A stretch of DNA of 64,000 nucleotides from JAWXBA01 sp048499805 (GCA_048499805.1 JASNZF010000004.1:458769-522768); one strand, 5' to 3'. Counted from the stretch's first letter, positions 51,915 through 60,583 are shown. Translations and numbers: made by a program. The notes: generated from the sequence alone by a model not told the origin.

Positions 51915-52094
51915 AGTGTCATCCCGAGGGCGAGCGCAGCGAGAACGAGGGATCTTGCCGGGTGTGGGTCGGAGGGGTGAGGCGGGACGTGGCGCTCCGG
52001 CCGTGGCGGGCAAGATCCCTCGCCTGCGGCTCGGGATGACATTCCGTGAGCGGTCCAGGCCTGTTCGCTTCGCCTGCGGCTCGGGATGACATTC
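51915..52094. repeat. Dispersed GTGTCATCCCGAG...GGGATCTT repeat, inverted pair plus a third arm
   Basis: The left arm (51915-51959) has an 11-base insertion compared with the 28376 copy. The right arm is 52011-52043. A partial direct copy of the right arm (CGCCTGCGGCTCGGGATGACATT) follows at 52070-52092, described by position. This is the same family as at 28376 and 62688. No gene is visible from 51785 to 52135. Confidence 0.87.
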
Positions 52095-52135
52095 CCTGCG
52101 GGTGTCGGGACTGTTCCCCCTTCCGTGTCGGCCGC

Positions 52136-55100
52136 TCAGCTCCCGACCGGCTCCCCACGCGACGCAAAGTGCTCCAGCAGCAATCGATGGATGAAGATCA
52201 CGCCGCCGCCGACCTGCTGCAGGAAGATCAGGTGCCGGGCATGCTCCAGGAACCGGCTGTAGTGCAGTGGCATCCGGCCCTGCCGGCTCAGCATGAAGCG
52301 CAGGGTGTAATGGTGCAGCACGTCGAGCCCGCCGTACCACATCCCTGCGGTGATCCCCAGCGTGCCCCCCAGCAGCAGCCCGACGACCAGCCCCGCGAAC
52401 CCTCCCTCGAACGGCCAGGTGGCGCCCATCTGGCAGACCAGGATGAGGCCACCGAAGCCGAAGCCAAGGCCCAGGGCGTGGCGGCGGGAGAGGGCGATCC
52501 CCTGGTTCGGGGCGGTCTTCCCCTTGACGAGGTCGGTGTCCAGCCCGCCGAAGCAGGCGCCGATGCCGCTGTACGCCAGCGCCCAGACCGCCCCGATCGA
52601 GAGCACCTCGGCGGGCTGGACCGCCAGGCCGCGCACCAGGTGGAAGAGCACCCAGAGCGCCTGCCCGATGACGAACCCCAGCGCCATCCCGCCGAGCGCA
52701 CCCCAGCGCGCCTTGTGCACCGACCACTTGAGCGCCTCGACCGGGTGGATGTCGTCGGTCGCGGCGCGCCCCCGGGGTCGAGTCCCCCAGACCACGGCGA
52801 ACATGATCCCGAAGAAGAGCCCGACCTCCAGTCCCTCGAGCGGCCCCCAGAACAGCCCGACCCCGATCCCGCCGGCCAGCGCCGTACCGAGCGCGACCCG
52901 GATGGCGTGGCCGAAGGTGCGCCACGGGGATCCCGGGGGCTGGGCCGTGGCGGGGTTGCGATGGGCGATGCGCCGCCCGTCCATCCAGGCCAGGAAGAGG
53001 CCGGCTCCCGCGGCAAAGGCGAGCCCCGAGAGGGTGGCCTGGATCACACCGAGCATTGGGCCGGTACCGAAGAAAAGGGAGACGACGGGGCCCATCTGCA
53101 CCACACCGTCGGGGCCGGTCCGGAAGAGCCGCATCAGGAAGACGACCGACCCCGACACCAGCCCGTAGCCCCCCGCCACCAGCACCGCCGCCAGCCACCG
53201 CGTCGCCAGCGCGTACCGCCACCGCTCGGCGCGGCTGGCCAGCCACCCCGGCTGGAGCTGCTCGAGCATGAACACGGTCTGGCCCTGTCGTCGCATGCCC
53301 CGCGCCAGCCAGGAGAGCCACCCGATCGTCTCCTCTCGGGAGTAGGGCTGGGCACCCTGGCCCCGGCGCTCGAACATCCGGTCCACGTAGGTCGCGAACA
53401 GGTGGTGCTGCTGCTCCTGCCAGTTCTCGGTCGAGAGGCGGCGGAGCGAGTCGGCCGACATCTCCTCGCAGGCCATGGTCATGATGTCGAGCATCAGCGG
53501 TGACTGGGCCATGGTGAGCAGGGCGGGGTTGGCCTCGAGCGCGCGCCCGAGGGCCGCGAGCGCCGGCCCCCCGCTGGCCACCCGCTCCTGCACCTGCTCC
53601 GGGCTCAGCGGGCGCAGCGCAACCGCCGCGTAGAGCTTGAGCCGCACCGGCAGCGCGGTGTAGTCCTCGATCCGGCTGGCAACGGCGATCCCCGGGCTGC
53701 CGACCTCGTCGAGGAAGTGGTTGATCGCCTCGACACAGGCGGCGCGGTTCTCGATCTGCACCTCGTCGAGCCCATCGAGCAGCAGGGTGAGGCGGCTGGC
53801 GTCGAGCCAGGCCTGGCCGATGCGGCGGGGGATCTGGTACTTGGAGCTGAGCTCCTCGAGGAGCCAGGCGGCCAGGGTCTGCCGCGGCTGCCACGAGGAG
53901 AGGTTGAGCACCAGCGGGATCGGCTGGGCCGCATCCGCCTCGGCCTGGCGCACCAGCTCGCGCGCCAGGTCGAGCAGGGTGATCGTCTTGCCGGCGCCGG
54001 GCGCGCCGAGGATCAGGAGCGAGCGGCCGACACTCTCGAAGAGGGCGCCGATCCCTTGGCCGGGAGCCAGCGAACGGCTCGACTGGTCGGGGAGCTCCAG
54101 GACCTGTTGCCAGGGATGGGTCACGGCGTCGGGCCGGGTCTCGCGGGTCACCTCCATCAGGGCCCGGCGGTGCACCGACTGCTCCAGCACCCCCTCGATC
54201 CAGAACTGGCGGACCTTCTGGAGCAGGATGAGCTGGTTGGCACGATCGCCGGTGCCGGGGTGGGGGACGGGAACGGCAGCCCCGGCGGGTGCCGTTGCGA
54301 TCGCCGGGGCGGGGGCGCCGGCGGGCCAGAGCCGGCCGGAGAGCCCTTCCTGGCGCGCCGCGAACCGGCGGAGGTCGGCCAGCACCTCGGCGGCGTGCTG
54401 GTAGCGGGCGGCGGGGTCGCGGGCCAGGCACTTCATGACGATCGCGGCCAGCGGCTCCGGGGTGTCAGGGCGCGCCTCGGTGACCGGGCGAGGGTCGGTG
54501 TGGAGCACCGCGTAGAGCAGGGCCAGGTCCTGGCGCGCCGAGTAGGGACGGGCGCCCGTCAGCAGCTCGTAGAGGACCAGCCCCAGGGCCCAGATGTCGG
54601 ACCGGTGGTCGACCACGTCCTCCCCGCTCATCTGCTCGGGGCTCATGTAGCCCATCGTCCCCATCAGCATCCCGGCCTCGGTGCGCTCGGTGTCGCTGGC
54701 CAGTTTGGCCAGGCCGAAGTCGAGGATCTTCACCAGGCCCCGGTCGGTGACGACGATGTTGGCGGGCTTGATGTCGCGGTGGACGATCCCCGCCTCGTGG
54801 GCGCGCGCCAGCCCGTCGGCCAGCTGGATCCCGAGGGCGGCGGCGTGGTCGGGGGCGAGTGGGCCGTCCGCGATGAGCGCCTTGAGGGTGCGGCCGGGGT
54901 AGTGGGCCATCGCGATGAAGCGCGACCCGTCGGCGGTGTCGCCAATCTCGTAGATGGTGCAGATGTTGGGATGGTCGAGGGCGGAGGCGGCGCGCGCCTC
55001 CTTGACGAAGCGGGTGTTGGCCTCGGCGTCGCTGGTGAGCGGGGCGGGCAGGAACTTGAGCGCCACCAGGCGGTCGAGGCGTTCGTCGCGGGCCTGGTAG

Positions 55101-55324
55101 ACGACGCCCATGCCGCCCTCGCCGAGCTTGTCGAGGATGCGATAGTGGCCGAGGCGCTCGCCGATCCGGTTCGCCACCGGTGCGGCATGCCGGGCCCGCC
55201 ACGCGGCGGCGGTGGCGTTGGTCTCCGCGCTGGCGGCGCGCAGGAACGCCTCGCGCTCACCGGGCGGGAGCGACTGCGACTGCTCCAGCAGGTCGCGCAC
55301 GCGCGGCGGCAGGGGAGCGGTCAC
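52136..55324 (-). CDS. Ser/Thr kinase - NACHT NTPase - polytopic membrane fusion protein
   Basis: This is a 1062-residue fusion. Residues 58-322 form a complete Hanks-type kinase: glycine loop GEGGMGVVY, K90, E109, HRDIKPANI with D184, and DFGLAKL with D202. Residues 434-600 form a NACHT-type P-loop NTPase with Walker A GAPGAGKT (440-447) and Walker B LTLLLDGLDEV (512-522). From 708 to 1000 there are about eight hydrophobic segments. The C-terminal FIHRLLLEHFASR (1044-1056) recalls the conserved tail of other bacterial NACHT proteins. The start is GTG 55324 with an AGGA nine bases upstream. Kinase and NACHT modules are both known in signalling and phage defence, so the role here is open. Confidence 0.88.
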   Translation of the reverse strand: MTAPLPPRVRDLLEQSQSLPPGEREAFLRAASAETNATAAAWRARHAAPVANRIGERLGHYRILDKLGEGGMGVVYQARDERLDRLVALKFLPAPLTSDAEANTRFVKEARAASALDHPNICTIYEIGDTADGSRFIAMAHYPGRTLKALIADGPLAPDHAAALGIQLADGLARAHEAGIVHRDIKPANIVVTDRGLVKILDFGLAKLASDTERTEAGMLMGTMGYMSPEQMSGEDVVDHRSDIWALGLVLYELLTGARPYSARQDLALLYAVLHTDPRPVTEARPDTPEPLAAIVMKCLARDPAARYQHAAEVLADLRRFAARQEGLSGRLWPAGAPAPAIATAPAGAAVPVPHPGTGDRANQLILLQKVRQFWIEGVLEQSVHRRALMEVTRETRPDAVTHPWQQVLELPDQSSRSLAPGQGIGALFESVGRSLLILGAPGAGKTITLLDLARELVRQAEADAAQPIPLVLNLSSWQPRQTLAAWLLEELSSKYQIPRRIGQAWLDASRLTLLLDGLDEVQIENRAACVEAINHFLDEVGSPGIAVASRIEDYTALPVRLKLYAAVALRPLSPEQVQERVASGGPALAALGRALEANPALLTMAQSPLMLDIMTMACEEMSADSLRRLSTENWQEQQHHLFATYVDRMFERRGQGAQPYSREETIGWLSWLARGMRRQGQTVFMLEQLQPGWLASRAERWRYALATRWLAAVLVAGGYGLVSGSVVFLMRLFRTGPDGVVQMGPVVSLFFGTGPMLGVIQATLSGLAFAAGAGLFLAWMDGRRIAHRNPATAQPPGSPWRTFGHAIRVALGTALAGGIGVGLFWGPLEGLEVGLFFGIMFAVVWGTRPRGRAATDDIHPVEALKWSVHKARWGALGGMALGFVIGQALWVLFHLVRGLAVQPAEVLSIGAVWALAYSGIGACFGGLDTDLVKGKTAPNQGIALSRRHALGLGFGFGGLILVCQMGATWPFEGGFAGLVVGLLLGGTLGITAGMWYGGLDVLHHYTLRFMLSRQGRMPLHYSRFLEHARHLIFLQQVGGGVIFIHRLLLEHFASRGEPVGS

Positions 55325-55352
55325 CCGGCCGGGGTCCTGCAGGGCGCTCCTG

Positions 55353-55381
55353 TTACGCTCGGGGACATTGGACTGTATACT
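55353..55381 (+). promoter_or_regulatory. Promoter of the sugar-lactone oxidase gene
   Basis: TTACGC (55353-55358) and TATACT (55376-55381) are 17 bases apart in the 123-base divergent gap between the kinase-NACHT gene and the oxidase gene. The oxidase ATG lies 66 bases downstream of the -10. Confidence 0.5.
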
Positions 55382-55447
55382 AGCCCCGGATTCCTCCTCC
55401 CGCCCACGCACCGCCCGCCCCCCCCCTCCCCCCCGGAAAGGGACGCC

Positions 55448-56965
55448 ATGTCTGCCATTCCCCGGAGCGCCGACGGCTACTACCACCCCCGCACCGAGGA
55501 CGAGGTGCGCGCGCTGATCCTCCAGGCCCGCGACCAGAAGAAGCTGCTGCGGTGCCGCGGCTCCGCCCACTCCGCCAGCGCCGCGATCTACACCTCCTGC
55601 AATGCCCCGCCGCCGTGCCAGATGGAGGGCCCGCCCGACGACGGCAACCTCAACGTCATGCTCAACCTGATGAACCGGATCGTGGAGTGGGACGATGCCC
55701 GGAAGCGGGTGACGGTGGAGGCGGGGTGCCACCTGGGGCTCGACCCCTCCGACCCGACCCACACCTCGACGCTGGAGAACAGCCTCTTCTACCAGATGGA
55801 CCAGCGCGGCTGGGCGATCCCGGACATGGGCGGGATCATCCACCAGATGGTCGGCGGGTTCCTCGCGACCGGGTCGTCGGGCTCGTCACTCACCTACGCC
55901 TTCAACCAGCACCTGGTCGGGCTCCGCCTGATCGACGGCAACGGCAACACCATCGACCTCGACCCGAGCGACGAGCGGTTCTACGCGGCCGGCGTCTCGC
56001 TGGGGCTGCTCGGCGTGATCACCCGCGCCACCTTCCAGGCGGTGGACGCGTTCGACATCGTTGGCCAGCAGAGCACCACCACGCTCCCCGACTGCGAGAT
56101 CGACCTCTTCGGGCAGGGCGGCAACGGCAAGCCGAGTCTCGAGGAGTTCTTCCGGAAGACGGAGCACACCCGGCTGATGTGGTGGCCGCAGGAGGGGGTG
56201 CACCGGATGGAGGTGTGGAAGGCGACGATCGTGCCGCAGACCAAGGGGACCAAGGAGGACCCCTACGAGGAGTTCCCGCGGGTGCTGGGGTCACAGTACC
56301 TGCCCCAGTGGGTGGCGGGCGGGGTGCTGACGATGCTGCGGAACTGGATGATGCCGGGGCTCCGCGGCAAGATCACGCGGTGGTTCGTCAAGCATGTCTA
56401 CCCGGCGATCGTGCGGAAGTTCGAGCCGCTGGACGGCAAGAAGGGCCCGATGAAGTTCCGGGACACCTGGATGCACGGGTTGCCGATGGACAACTCGGCC
56501 TACGACCAGCTCATGCCGACCCGGTTCATCGAGCTGTGGATCGCGATCGAGAAGTGCCCCGAGGTGATGCAGGCGCTGCGGGAGGTGTACCAGAAGAACG
56601 GCATCTGGGCCACGGGTACCTACTCCTGCGAGATCTACCCCACGCCCGCCAGCAAGTACTGGATGAGCGCCGCGTACGGCCGCGACGTGGTCAAGGTGGA
56701 CGTCTTCTGGTTCGGGAAGAACAAGGGCGACCCGATCGCGCACTTCTACCCGCAGTTCTGGGAGGCGCTCAAGCAGTTCAACTTCCGGCCCCACTGGGGC
56801 AAGTACCTGCCGTACTCGGCGGCGGCGCCAACGGCCTGGATGGAATATGTGCGGAGCCAGTACCCGAAGTGGGACGACTTCATGGCGCTGCGGGCGCAGA
56901 TGGATCCCGCCCAGGTGTTCGTGACCGAGTACTGGCGGACCCACCTGGGGATCCCGAGGGTGTAG
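55448..56965 (+). CDS. D-arabinono-1,4-lactone oxidase family FAD protein
   Basis: The 505-residue protein has an N-terminal FAD_binding_4 half with KLLRCRGSAHSASA, VTVEAGCHLGLD and GWAIPDMGGIIHQMVGGFLATGSSGSS (FAD-pyrophosphate region), and a C-terminal half with PYSAAAPTAW and the final DPAQVFVTEYWRTHLG, typical of the ALO/gulonolactone oxidase family. It oxidises an aldonolactone or sugar alcohol using FAD and oxygen or another acceptor. There is no signal peptide. The start at 55448 is a clean ATG in a good context. It is not in an operon. Confidence 0.87.
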   Translation: MSAIPRSADGYYHPRTEDEVRALILQARDQKKLLRCRGSAHSASAAIYTSCNAPPPCQMEGPPDDGNLNVMLNLMNRIVEWDDARKRVTVEAGCHLGLDPSDPTHTSTLENSLFYQMDQRGWAIPDMGGIIHQMVGGFLATGSSGSSLTYAFNQHLVGLRLIDGNGNTIDLDPSDERFYAAGVSLGLLGVITRATFQAVDAFDIVGQQSTTTLPDCEIDLFGQGGNGKPSLEEFFRKTEHTRLMWWPQEGVHRMEVWKATIVPQTKGTKEDPYEEFPRVLGSQYLPQWVAGGVLTMLRNWMMPGLRGKITRWFVKHVYPAIVRKFEPLDGKKGPMKFRDTWMHGLPMDNSAYDQLMPTRFIELWIAIEKCPEVMQALREVYQKNGIWATGTYSCEIYPTPASKYWMSAAYGRDVVKVDVFWFGKNKGDPIAHFYPQFWEALKQFNFRPHWGKYLPYSAAAPTAWMEYVRSQYPKWDDFMALRAQMDPAQVFVTEYWRTHLGIPRV

Positions 56966-57016
56966 GGGGCGGGCCAGCGGGCACCGGCTCTTGGACGCCC
57001 CGCCTCCAGCGGAATA

Positions 57017-57060
57017 TCAGCCGCTCTGTTCAAGACCCCCGGCCCCGCGACCCCTACCTT
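57017..57060 (+). promoter_or_regulatory. Predicted AraC-regulon site and promoter 1 (metallothionein-like gene)
   Basis: TCAGCC (57017-57022), five bases, then GTTCAA (57028-57033). Exactly 21 bases later TACCTT (57055-57060) forms a -10-like hexamer. The start codon is 54 bases after GTTCAA. The identical layout occurs upstream of 58319 and 60136. Confidence 0.68.
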
Positions 57061-57087
57061 GGAGCCACCCTTAACCTGAGGTGGTTC

Positions 57088-57276
57088 ATGAACGGCAACA
57101 CCAGCAGCAGCCGGTTCCGCGCCGGACGCTGCATCTGTGGCGAGTTCGCCGGCGCCTGCGCCTGCGACACCTGCGGGGGCGGTTGCGACTGCACGCCCTG
57201 CAGCTGCAGCGGGACCACCCGCTGCGCCGCCGACTGCAACTGTGAGAAGTGCCAGCGCGAGGACACCCCGACCTGA
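57088..57276 (+). CDS. Cys-rich metallothionein-like peptide
   Basis: This 62-residue peptide has 13 cysteines (21%) arranged as CxC and CxxC clusters: CICGEF, ACACDTC, GGCDCTPCSC, RCAADCNCEKC. There is no signal peptide, and no aromatic residues are seen other than Phe at positions 10 and 20. The Cys content and lack of a fold core strongly suggest a metal-binding metallothionein-type protein, although it matches no family I can name. It lies downstream of regulatory site 1 and convergent to the AraC gene, which begins 29 bases beyond its stop. Zn, Cu or Cd sequestration is inferred. Confidence 0.7.
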   Translation: MNGNTSSSRFRAGRCICGEFAGACACDTCGGGCDCTPCSCSGTTRCAADCNCEKCQREDTPT

Positions 57277-57304
57277 CCCCGCCAGATCCCGGCGGCGCGG
57301 CGCC

Positions 57305-58117
57305 CTACGGCTTCGCCGCCCGGGACTGGGCCTCGGCCAGCGCCGCCGGGGTGTGCGACACCCGGAACCCCGACGGGGCCACGCCGATCATCCGGTTGGA
57401 GGTCCGGGTGAAATGGGCCGCGTCCGCAAACCCCGCCGCATGCGCCGCCCGCGAGATGGTGGCGCCCTCCATGATCATCCCCCAGGTCCGCATGAACCGG
57501 CGCCAGAGGAGCCAGGGCCGGAGCCCCATCCCCATCTCCTCCACGAAGAGGTGACGGAACCGGCTCGGTGACAGGAAGACCGCCGCCGCGACCTGGTCCA
57601 GGGTCACCTGCTCATGGATGTGCTCGTTGAGCCACGCCAGCGCCCGGACGATCCGCTCGTTGGTGGCCTGCCGCGGTTCGACACCGTCGGTCAGCTGCGT
57701 CACCACCCGGCGGGCGGACGCACTGATCACCGCATCGCCGCGCCGCGCCACGAACCCCGCGAACAGCTCGGCCAGCGCCTCGGCGGCGGGCGCCGGGTCG
57801 AGGGCGGTGATCCCCTCGTGCGGGCAGAGGGCGCTGAGCGCCCGCCCGGCGATGGTCTCCGGCTCGACGAACATCGTCACACCCAGCGAGATCGCGGTGG
57901 CGTCCATGATGTGGGATTGGTGGGAGGCGACCAGCAGGAGCCGGCCGCTGACCCAGGGACCCTCCGCCGACCACCCCATCTGGAGGTCGGCATCGGTGCC
58001 GTAGGTCAGCTGGATCGCCTGGTGGCTGTGCACCGCGGTCCGGGCCGAGCTGTTGCCGACGAAGGCACAGCCCCCGTCCCACAGGAACATCTCGGTATCC
58101 CCGGTCAGCTTCGTCAC
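57305..58117 (-). CDS. AraC family transcriptional regulator
   Basis: The 270-residue regulator has an N-terminal cupin-like sensing domain (AVHSHQAIQLTYGTDADLQM, with an H-x-H pair) and a C-terminal double HTH with TLDQVAAAVFLSPSRFRHLFVEEMG and ISRAAHAAGFADAAHFTRTSNRMIGVAPSGFR, the AraC signature. It is probably ligand-responsive and is the best candidate to bind the TCAGCC-N5-GTTCAA sites at 57017, 58223 and 60049. It lies between the first two sites and is transcribed away from the second. Its own promoter region is filled with CTGACCC repeats. Confidence 0.92.
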   Translation of the reverse strand: MTKLTGDTEMFLWDGGCAFVGNSSARTAVHSHQAIQLTYGTDADLQMGWSAEGPWVSGRLLLVASHQSHIMDATAISLGVTMFVEPETIAGRALSALCPHEGITALDPAPAAEALAELFAGFVARRGDAVISASARRVVTQLTDGVEPRQATNERIVRALAWLNEHIHEQVTLDQVAAAVFLSPSRFRHLFVEEMGMGLRPWLLWRRFMRTWGMIMEGATISRAAHAAGFADAAHFTRTSNRMIGVAPSGFRVSHTPAALAEAQSRAAKP

Positions 58118-58160
58118 CCGTACCTCGCCGCGATGATGCCACGCTGCCCCTCCGCCCCCC

Positions 58161-58217
58161 TGCCCCCCTGACCCGCTGACCCGCTGACCCCCTGACCCCC
58201 TGACCCTCTGACCCCCC
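58161..58217. repeat. CTGACCC(G/C) tandem array, 7-8 bp units
   Basis: About seven units of CTGCCCCC, CTGACCCG or CTGACCCC type occupy the gap upstream of the AraC gene. The unit is the reverse complement of the 36874-36969 array. It ends six bases before AraC-regulon site 2. Confidence 0.85.
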
Positions 58218-58222
58218 AGAAA

Positions 58223-58266
58223 TCAGCCGTTCCGTTCAATCCGTTCTCGCCCCTTTCCGAGACATT
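58223..58266 (+). promoter_or_regulatory. Predicted AraC-regulon site and promoter 2 (beta-barrel operon)
   Basis: TCAGCC (58223-58228), five bases, GTTCAA (58234-58239), then 21 bases and GACATT (58261-58266). Sixteen of 18 bases match site 1 over the ATCAGCC...GTTCAA block. Confidence 0.68.
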
Positions 58267-58318
58267 GGATCACGCAGCAGGTGCTGCCACCCACTCCACT
58301 CCAATGCAAGGAACGGTC

Positions 58319-59020
58319 ATGCGATATCTCGGCGGAGTCCTACTCGTGTTGTCGATGGGAGCAGGTCCAATGTCGTCCCCGGCGTTCCCGCAGGCAAGAG
58401 GGCGGGGCACGGTCTCCCTGGCCGCGGTCCAGAGCCGGCCCCTGGGCGCCCTCGGGCGCAACATCAGCTTCGGGTACGGGATCAGCGGCGCCCTGACGCT
58501 GCCGCTGGTGCGGTCGGGCTGGCTGAGTGTCCGGGCCGAGGTCGGGGAGATGGAGTACGGCCACGAGTCAGAGCGGACCGCGTTCAGCGAGACGGTCGGC
58601 GACCGGGTGGAGGTGATGGTCCGGACCACCAACGCGGTCGTGCCGATCACCCTGGGCCTCCAGGGCGAGTTTCCGGTGGGCTCGGTGGCCCTCTACCTCA
58701 ACGGTGGTCTCGGCGCCCAGGCGTTCTACACCGACAGCCGCGTCGAGCCGACCGCCGGCGGGTCGCCGCTGGTCTCCAGCGTCAACCACTCCGACCTGAC
58801 CCTCGGCTGGAGTCTCGGCGCGGGCTTCAGCGTGCCGGTGTACCGGGGGACGCGCCTGGTCAGCGTCGATGTCGGCACCCAGTACCACGGGGGCGGCACG
58901 GCGAGCTACCTCGCCCCGGGCAGCATCGAGGACCTCCCGAACGGCCGGATCGCCATCACGCCGATGGAGTCGCGCACCAGCATGCTCGTGGTCCGCGTGG
59001 GTGTCCGGATGGGCCTGTGA
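58319..59020 (+). CDS. Outer-membrane beta-barrel protein
   Basis: The 233-residue protein has a signal peptide (residues 1-26, ending PAFPQA) and an alternating-hydrophobic sequence typical of an 8-10-strand barrel (for example ISFGYGISGALTLPLV, VALYLNGGLGAQAFYT and LVSVDVGTQYHGGG), ending VVRVGVRMGL. It has an AAGGAA ribosome site. It is preceded by regulatory site 2 and overlaps the next gene by four bases (GTGA). The function is unknown; such barrels often modify lipids or act as small porins. Confidence 0.75.
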   Translation: MRYLGGVLLVLSMGAGPMSSPAFPQARGRGTVSLAAVQSRPLGALGRNISFGYGISGALTLPLVRSGWLSVRAEVGEMEYGHESERTAFSETVGDRVEVMVRTTNAVVPITLGLQGEFPVGSVALYLNGGLGAQAFYTDSRVEPTAGGSPLVSSVNHSDLTLGWSLGAGFSVPVYRGTRLVSVDVGTQYHGGGTASYLAPGSIEDLPNGRIAITPMESRTSMLVVRVGVRMGL

Positions 59021-60018
59021 GCGGCGGTCCGGTGATGGGGTGGTTGCGGGCCCGTGCCCGCCGCCACCCATGGCTCCTGGTCCGTCTCCCGGTGGGGTTG
59101 CTCGTGGTCGGAGCGGTGGCTGCGGCGGTGGAGACGGTGCGGGAGCGGGCCGAGGCCCGCGCCCTTTCCATGCCGGGGGCACTGGTAGACGTCGGGGGGC
59201 GCCGGCTGCACCTCGTGTGCCGTGGTAGTGGCAGCCCGGCGGTGGTCCTGATTCCCGGCGCAGGGGAGACGTCGGCGGCCTGGGGGTGGATCGCGCCGGC
59301 AGTCGCCCGGGTCACCCGGGTCTGCGCCTTCGACCGCGCCGGCCGGGGGTGGAGTGACCCCGCCCCGTCGCCCCAGGACGGGAACGCACTGGCCGAGGAC
59401 CTCCATGTCCTGCTGCAGCGCGGTGGGGTGGCGGGGCCGGTGGTCCTGGTGGGGCACTCGTTCGGGGGGCTCTACCTGCGGGTCCTGGCGGCGCGTCACC
59501 CCGAGCGGGTGGCGGGGGCGGTCCTGCTGGACGCGACCCACCCACAGATGTTCACCCGGGTCCCTTCCTACCCGCCGTTCTACCGGGTGTATCGCCGGGT
59601 CCTCGGCCTCTTCCCGGCGCTGGCGCGTTTCGGCGTCACCCGGCTGGTCAATCGCTCCGCCTTCGACAGCCTCCCCCCCCAATCCCGAGCGGTCCAGCGG
59701 GCGCTCTGGGCCACGGCCCGGCACGCCCGGAGCCAACGGGACGAGTGGGCCCAGGCCCCGGCGGCGATGGCTCAGGCCGCCGAGCTGGGGTCGCTGGGGG
59801 AGCGGCCGCTGATCGTCGTCACCGCCGGGAAGGGGGCGATGGAGGGGTGGACGCCCCTCCAGCAGGAGCTGGCGGCGCTCTCCTCCAACCGCCTGCACCG
59901 GGTGGTGGAGGGGGCGACCCACATGGGCCTGGTTGATACCGAGGCGGGCGCGGCTGCCTCGGCCCGGGCGATCGGCGAGGTGGTGGAGGCAGTCCGGAGT
60001 GGGCGCCGGCTCCGATAG
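59017..60018 (+). CDS. Membrane-anchored alpha/beta hydrolase
   Basis: The 333-residue hydrolase has one N-terminal helix (about residues 20-40) anchoring it to the membrane. The hydrolase fold follows: oxyanion region LIPGAGETSAAW, CAFDRAGRGWSD, elbow VLVGHSFGGLYLRVLA and a late VVEGATHMGLVD with the catalytic His. It belongs to the same transcription unit as the beta-barrel (GTGA overlap), so a role in envelope lipid or ester metabolism is plausible. The GTG at 59017 is used; ATG 59035 is also possible. Confidence 0.85.
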   Translation: MSGGPVMGWLRARARRHPWLLVRLPVGLLVVGAVAAAVETVRERAEARALSMPGALVDVGGRRLHLVCRGSGSPAVVLIPGAGETSAAWGWIAPAVARVTRVCAFDRAGRGWSDPAPSPQDGNALAEDLHVLLQRGGVAGPVVLVGHSFGGLYLRVLAARHPERVAGAVLLDATHPQMFTRVPSYPPFYRVYRRVLGLFPALARFGVTRLVNRSAFDSLPPQSRAVQRALWATARHARSQRDEWAQAPAAMAQAAELGSLGERPLIVVTAGKGAMEGWTPLQQELAALSSNRLHRVVEGATHMGLVDTEAGAAASARAIGEVVEAVRSGRRLR

Positions 60019-60048
60019 CCGGGGGGGGGAGGGGGGGGGCGGCCAAGG

Positions 60049-60092
60049 TCAGCCCTTGCGTTCAATGCCCCGCAGCCGGTTTGGCGTATCCT
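60049..60092 (+). promoter_or_regulatory. Predicted AraC-regulon site and promoter 3 (small membrane protein gene)
   Basis: TCAGCC (60049-60054), five bases, GTTCAA (60060-60065), then 21 bases and TATCCT (60087-60092). The layout is the same as at sites 1 and 2. Confidence 0.68.
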
Positions 60093-60135
60093 GTCTCCCA
60101 TCGACTTGCCCCTGAACACCGGAAAGGAGTCACCC

Positions 60136-60543
60136 GTGGCACTGATCGTCGGCATTGTCCTGCCCTTCGTGATTGGCGGGTTCGCCACCATCACGGGACT
60201 CGACCGCGACCGGGCGTTCTATCCGGTGGTGATGATCGTGATCGCCCTGCTCTATGTGCTCTTTGCGGCGATCGGCGGGTCCGGCGAGGCGCTGCTGGTC
60301 GATGGGGCCATTGCGGTGGCGTTCATCGCCGCGGCCGTGATCGGGTTCAAGCGCTCGCTGTGGATCGTGGCGGCGGCCCTGCTGGCGCATGGGGGGATGG
60401 ACCTCTTCCACGGCTCGCTGGTGGACAACCCGGGGGTTCCCGCCTGGTGGCCGGCGTTCTGTGGGCCGTACGACGCGGGCGCGGCGGGGTACCTGGGGTG
60501 GTTGCTGAAGTCCGGGCGACCGGAAGATGCAGGCGCGGTTTGA
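60136..60543 (+). CDS. Four-helix membrane protein
   Basis: This 135-residue protein has hydrophobic segments at about residues 2-18, 30-50, 55-70 and 75-95, and a C-terminal loop DLFHGSLVDNPGVPAWWPAFCG with several aromatic residues. It has a strong AAAGGAG ribosome site six bases before the GTG. A longer reading from a TTG at 60106 is less likely. It is controlled by regulatory site 3. It has no recognised family. Confidence 0.78.
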   Translation: MALIVGIVLPFVIGGFATITGLDRDRAFYPVVMIVIALLYVLFAAIGGSGEALLVDGAIAVAFIAAAVIGFKRSLWIVAAALLAHGGMDLFHGSLVDNPGVPAWWPAFCGPYDAGAAGYLGWLLKSGRPEDAGAV

Positions 60544-60583
60544 CGCGGGATTGACTCACTCACATACAACACGGAGGTGGCAC

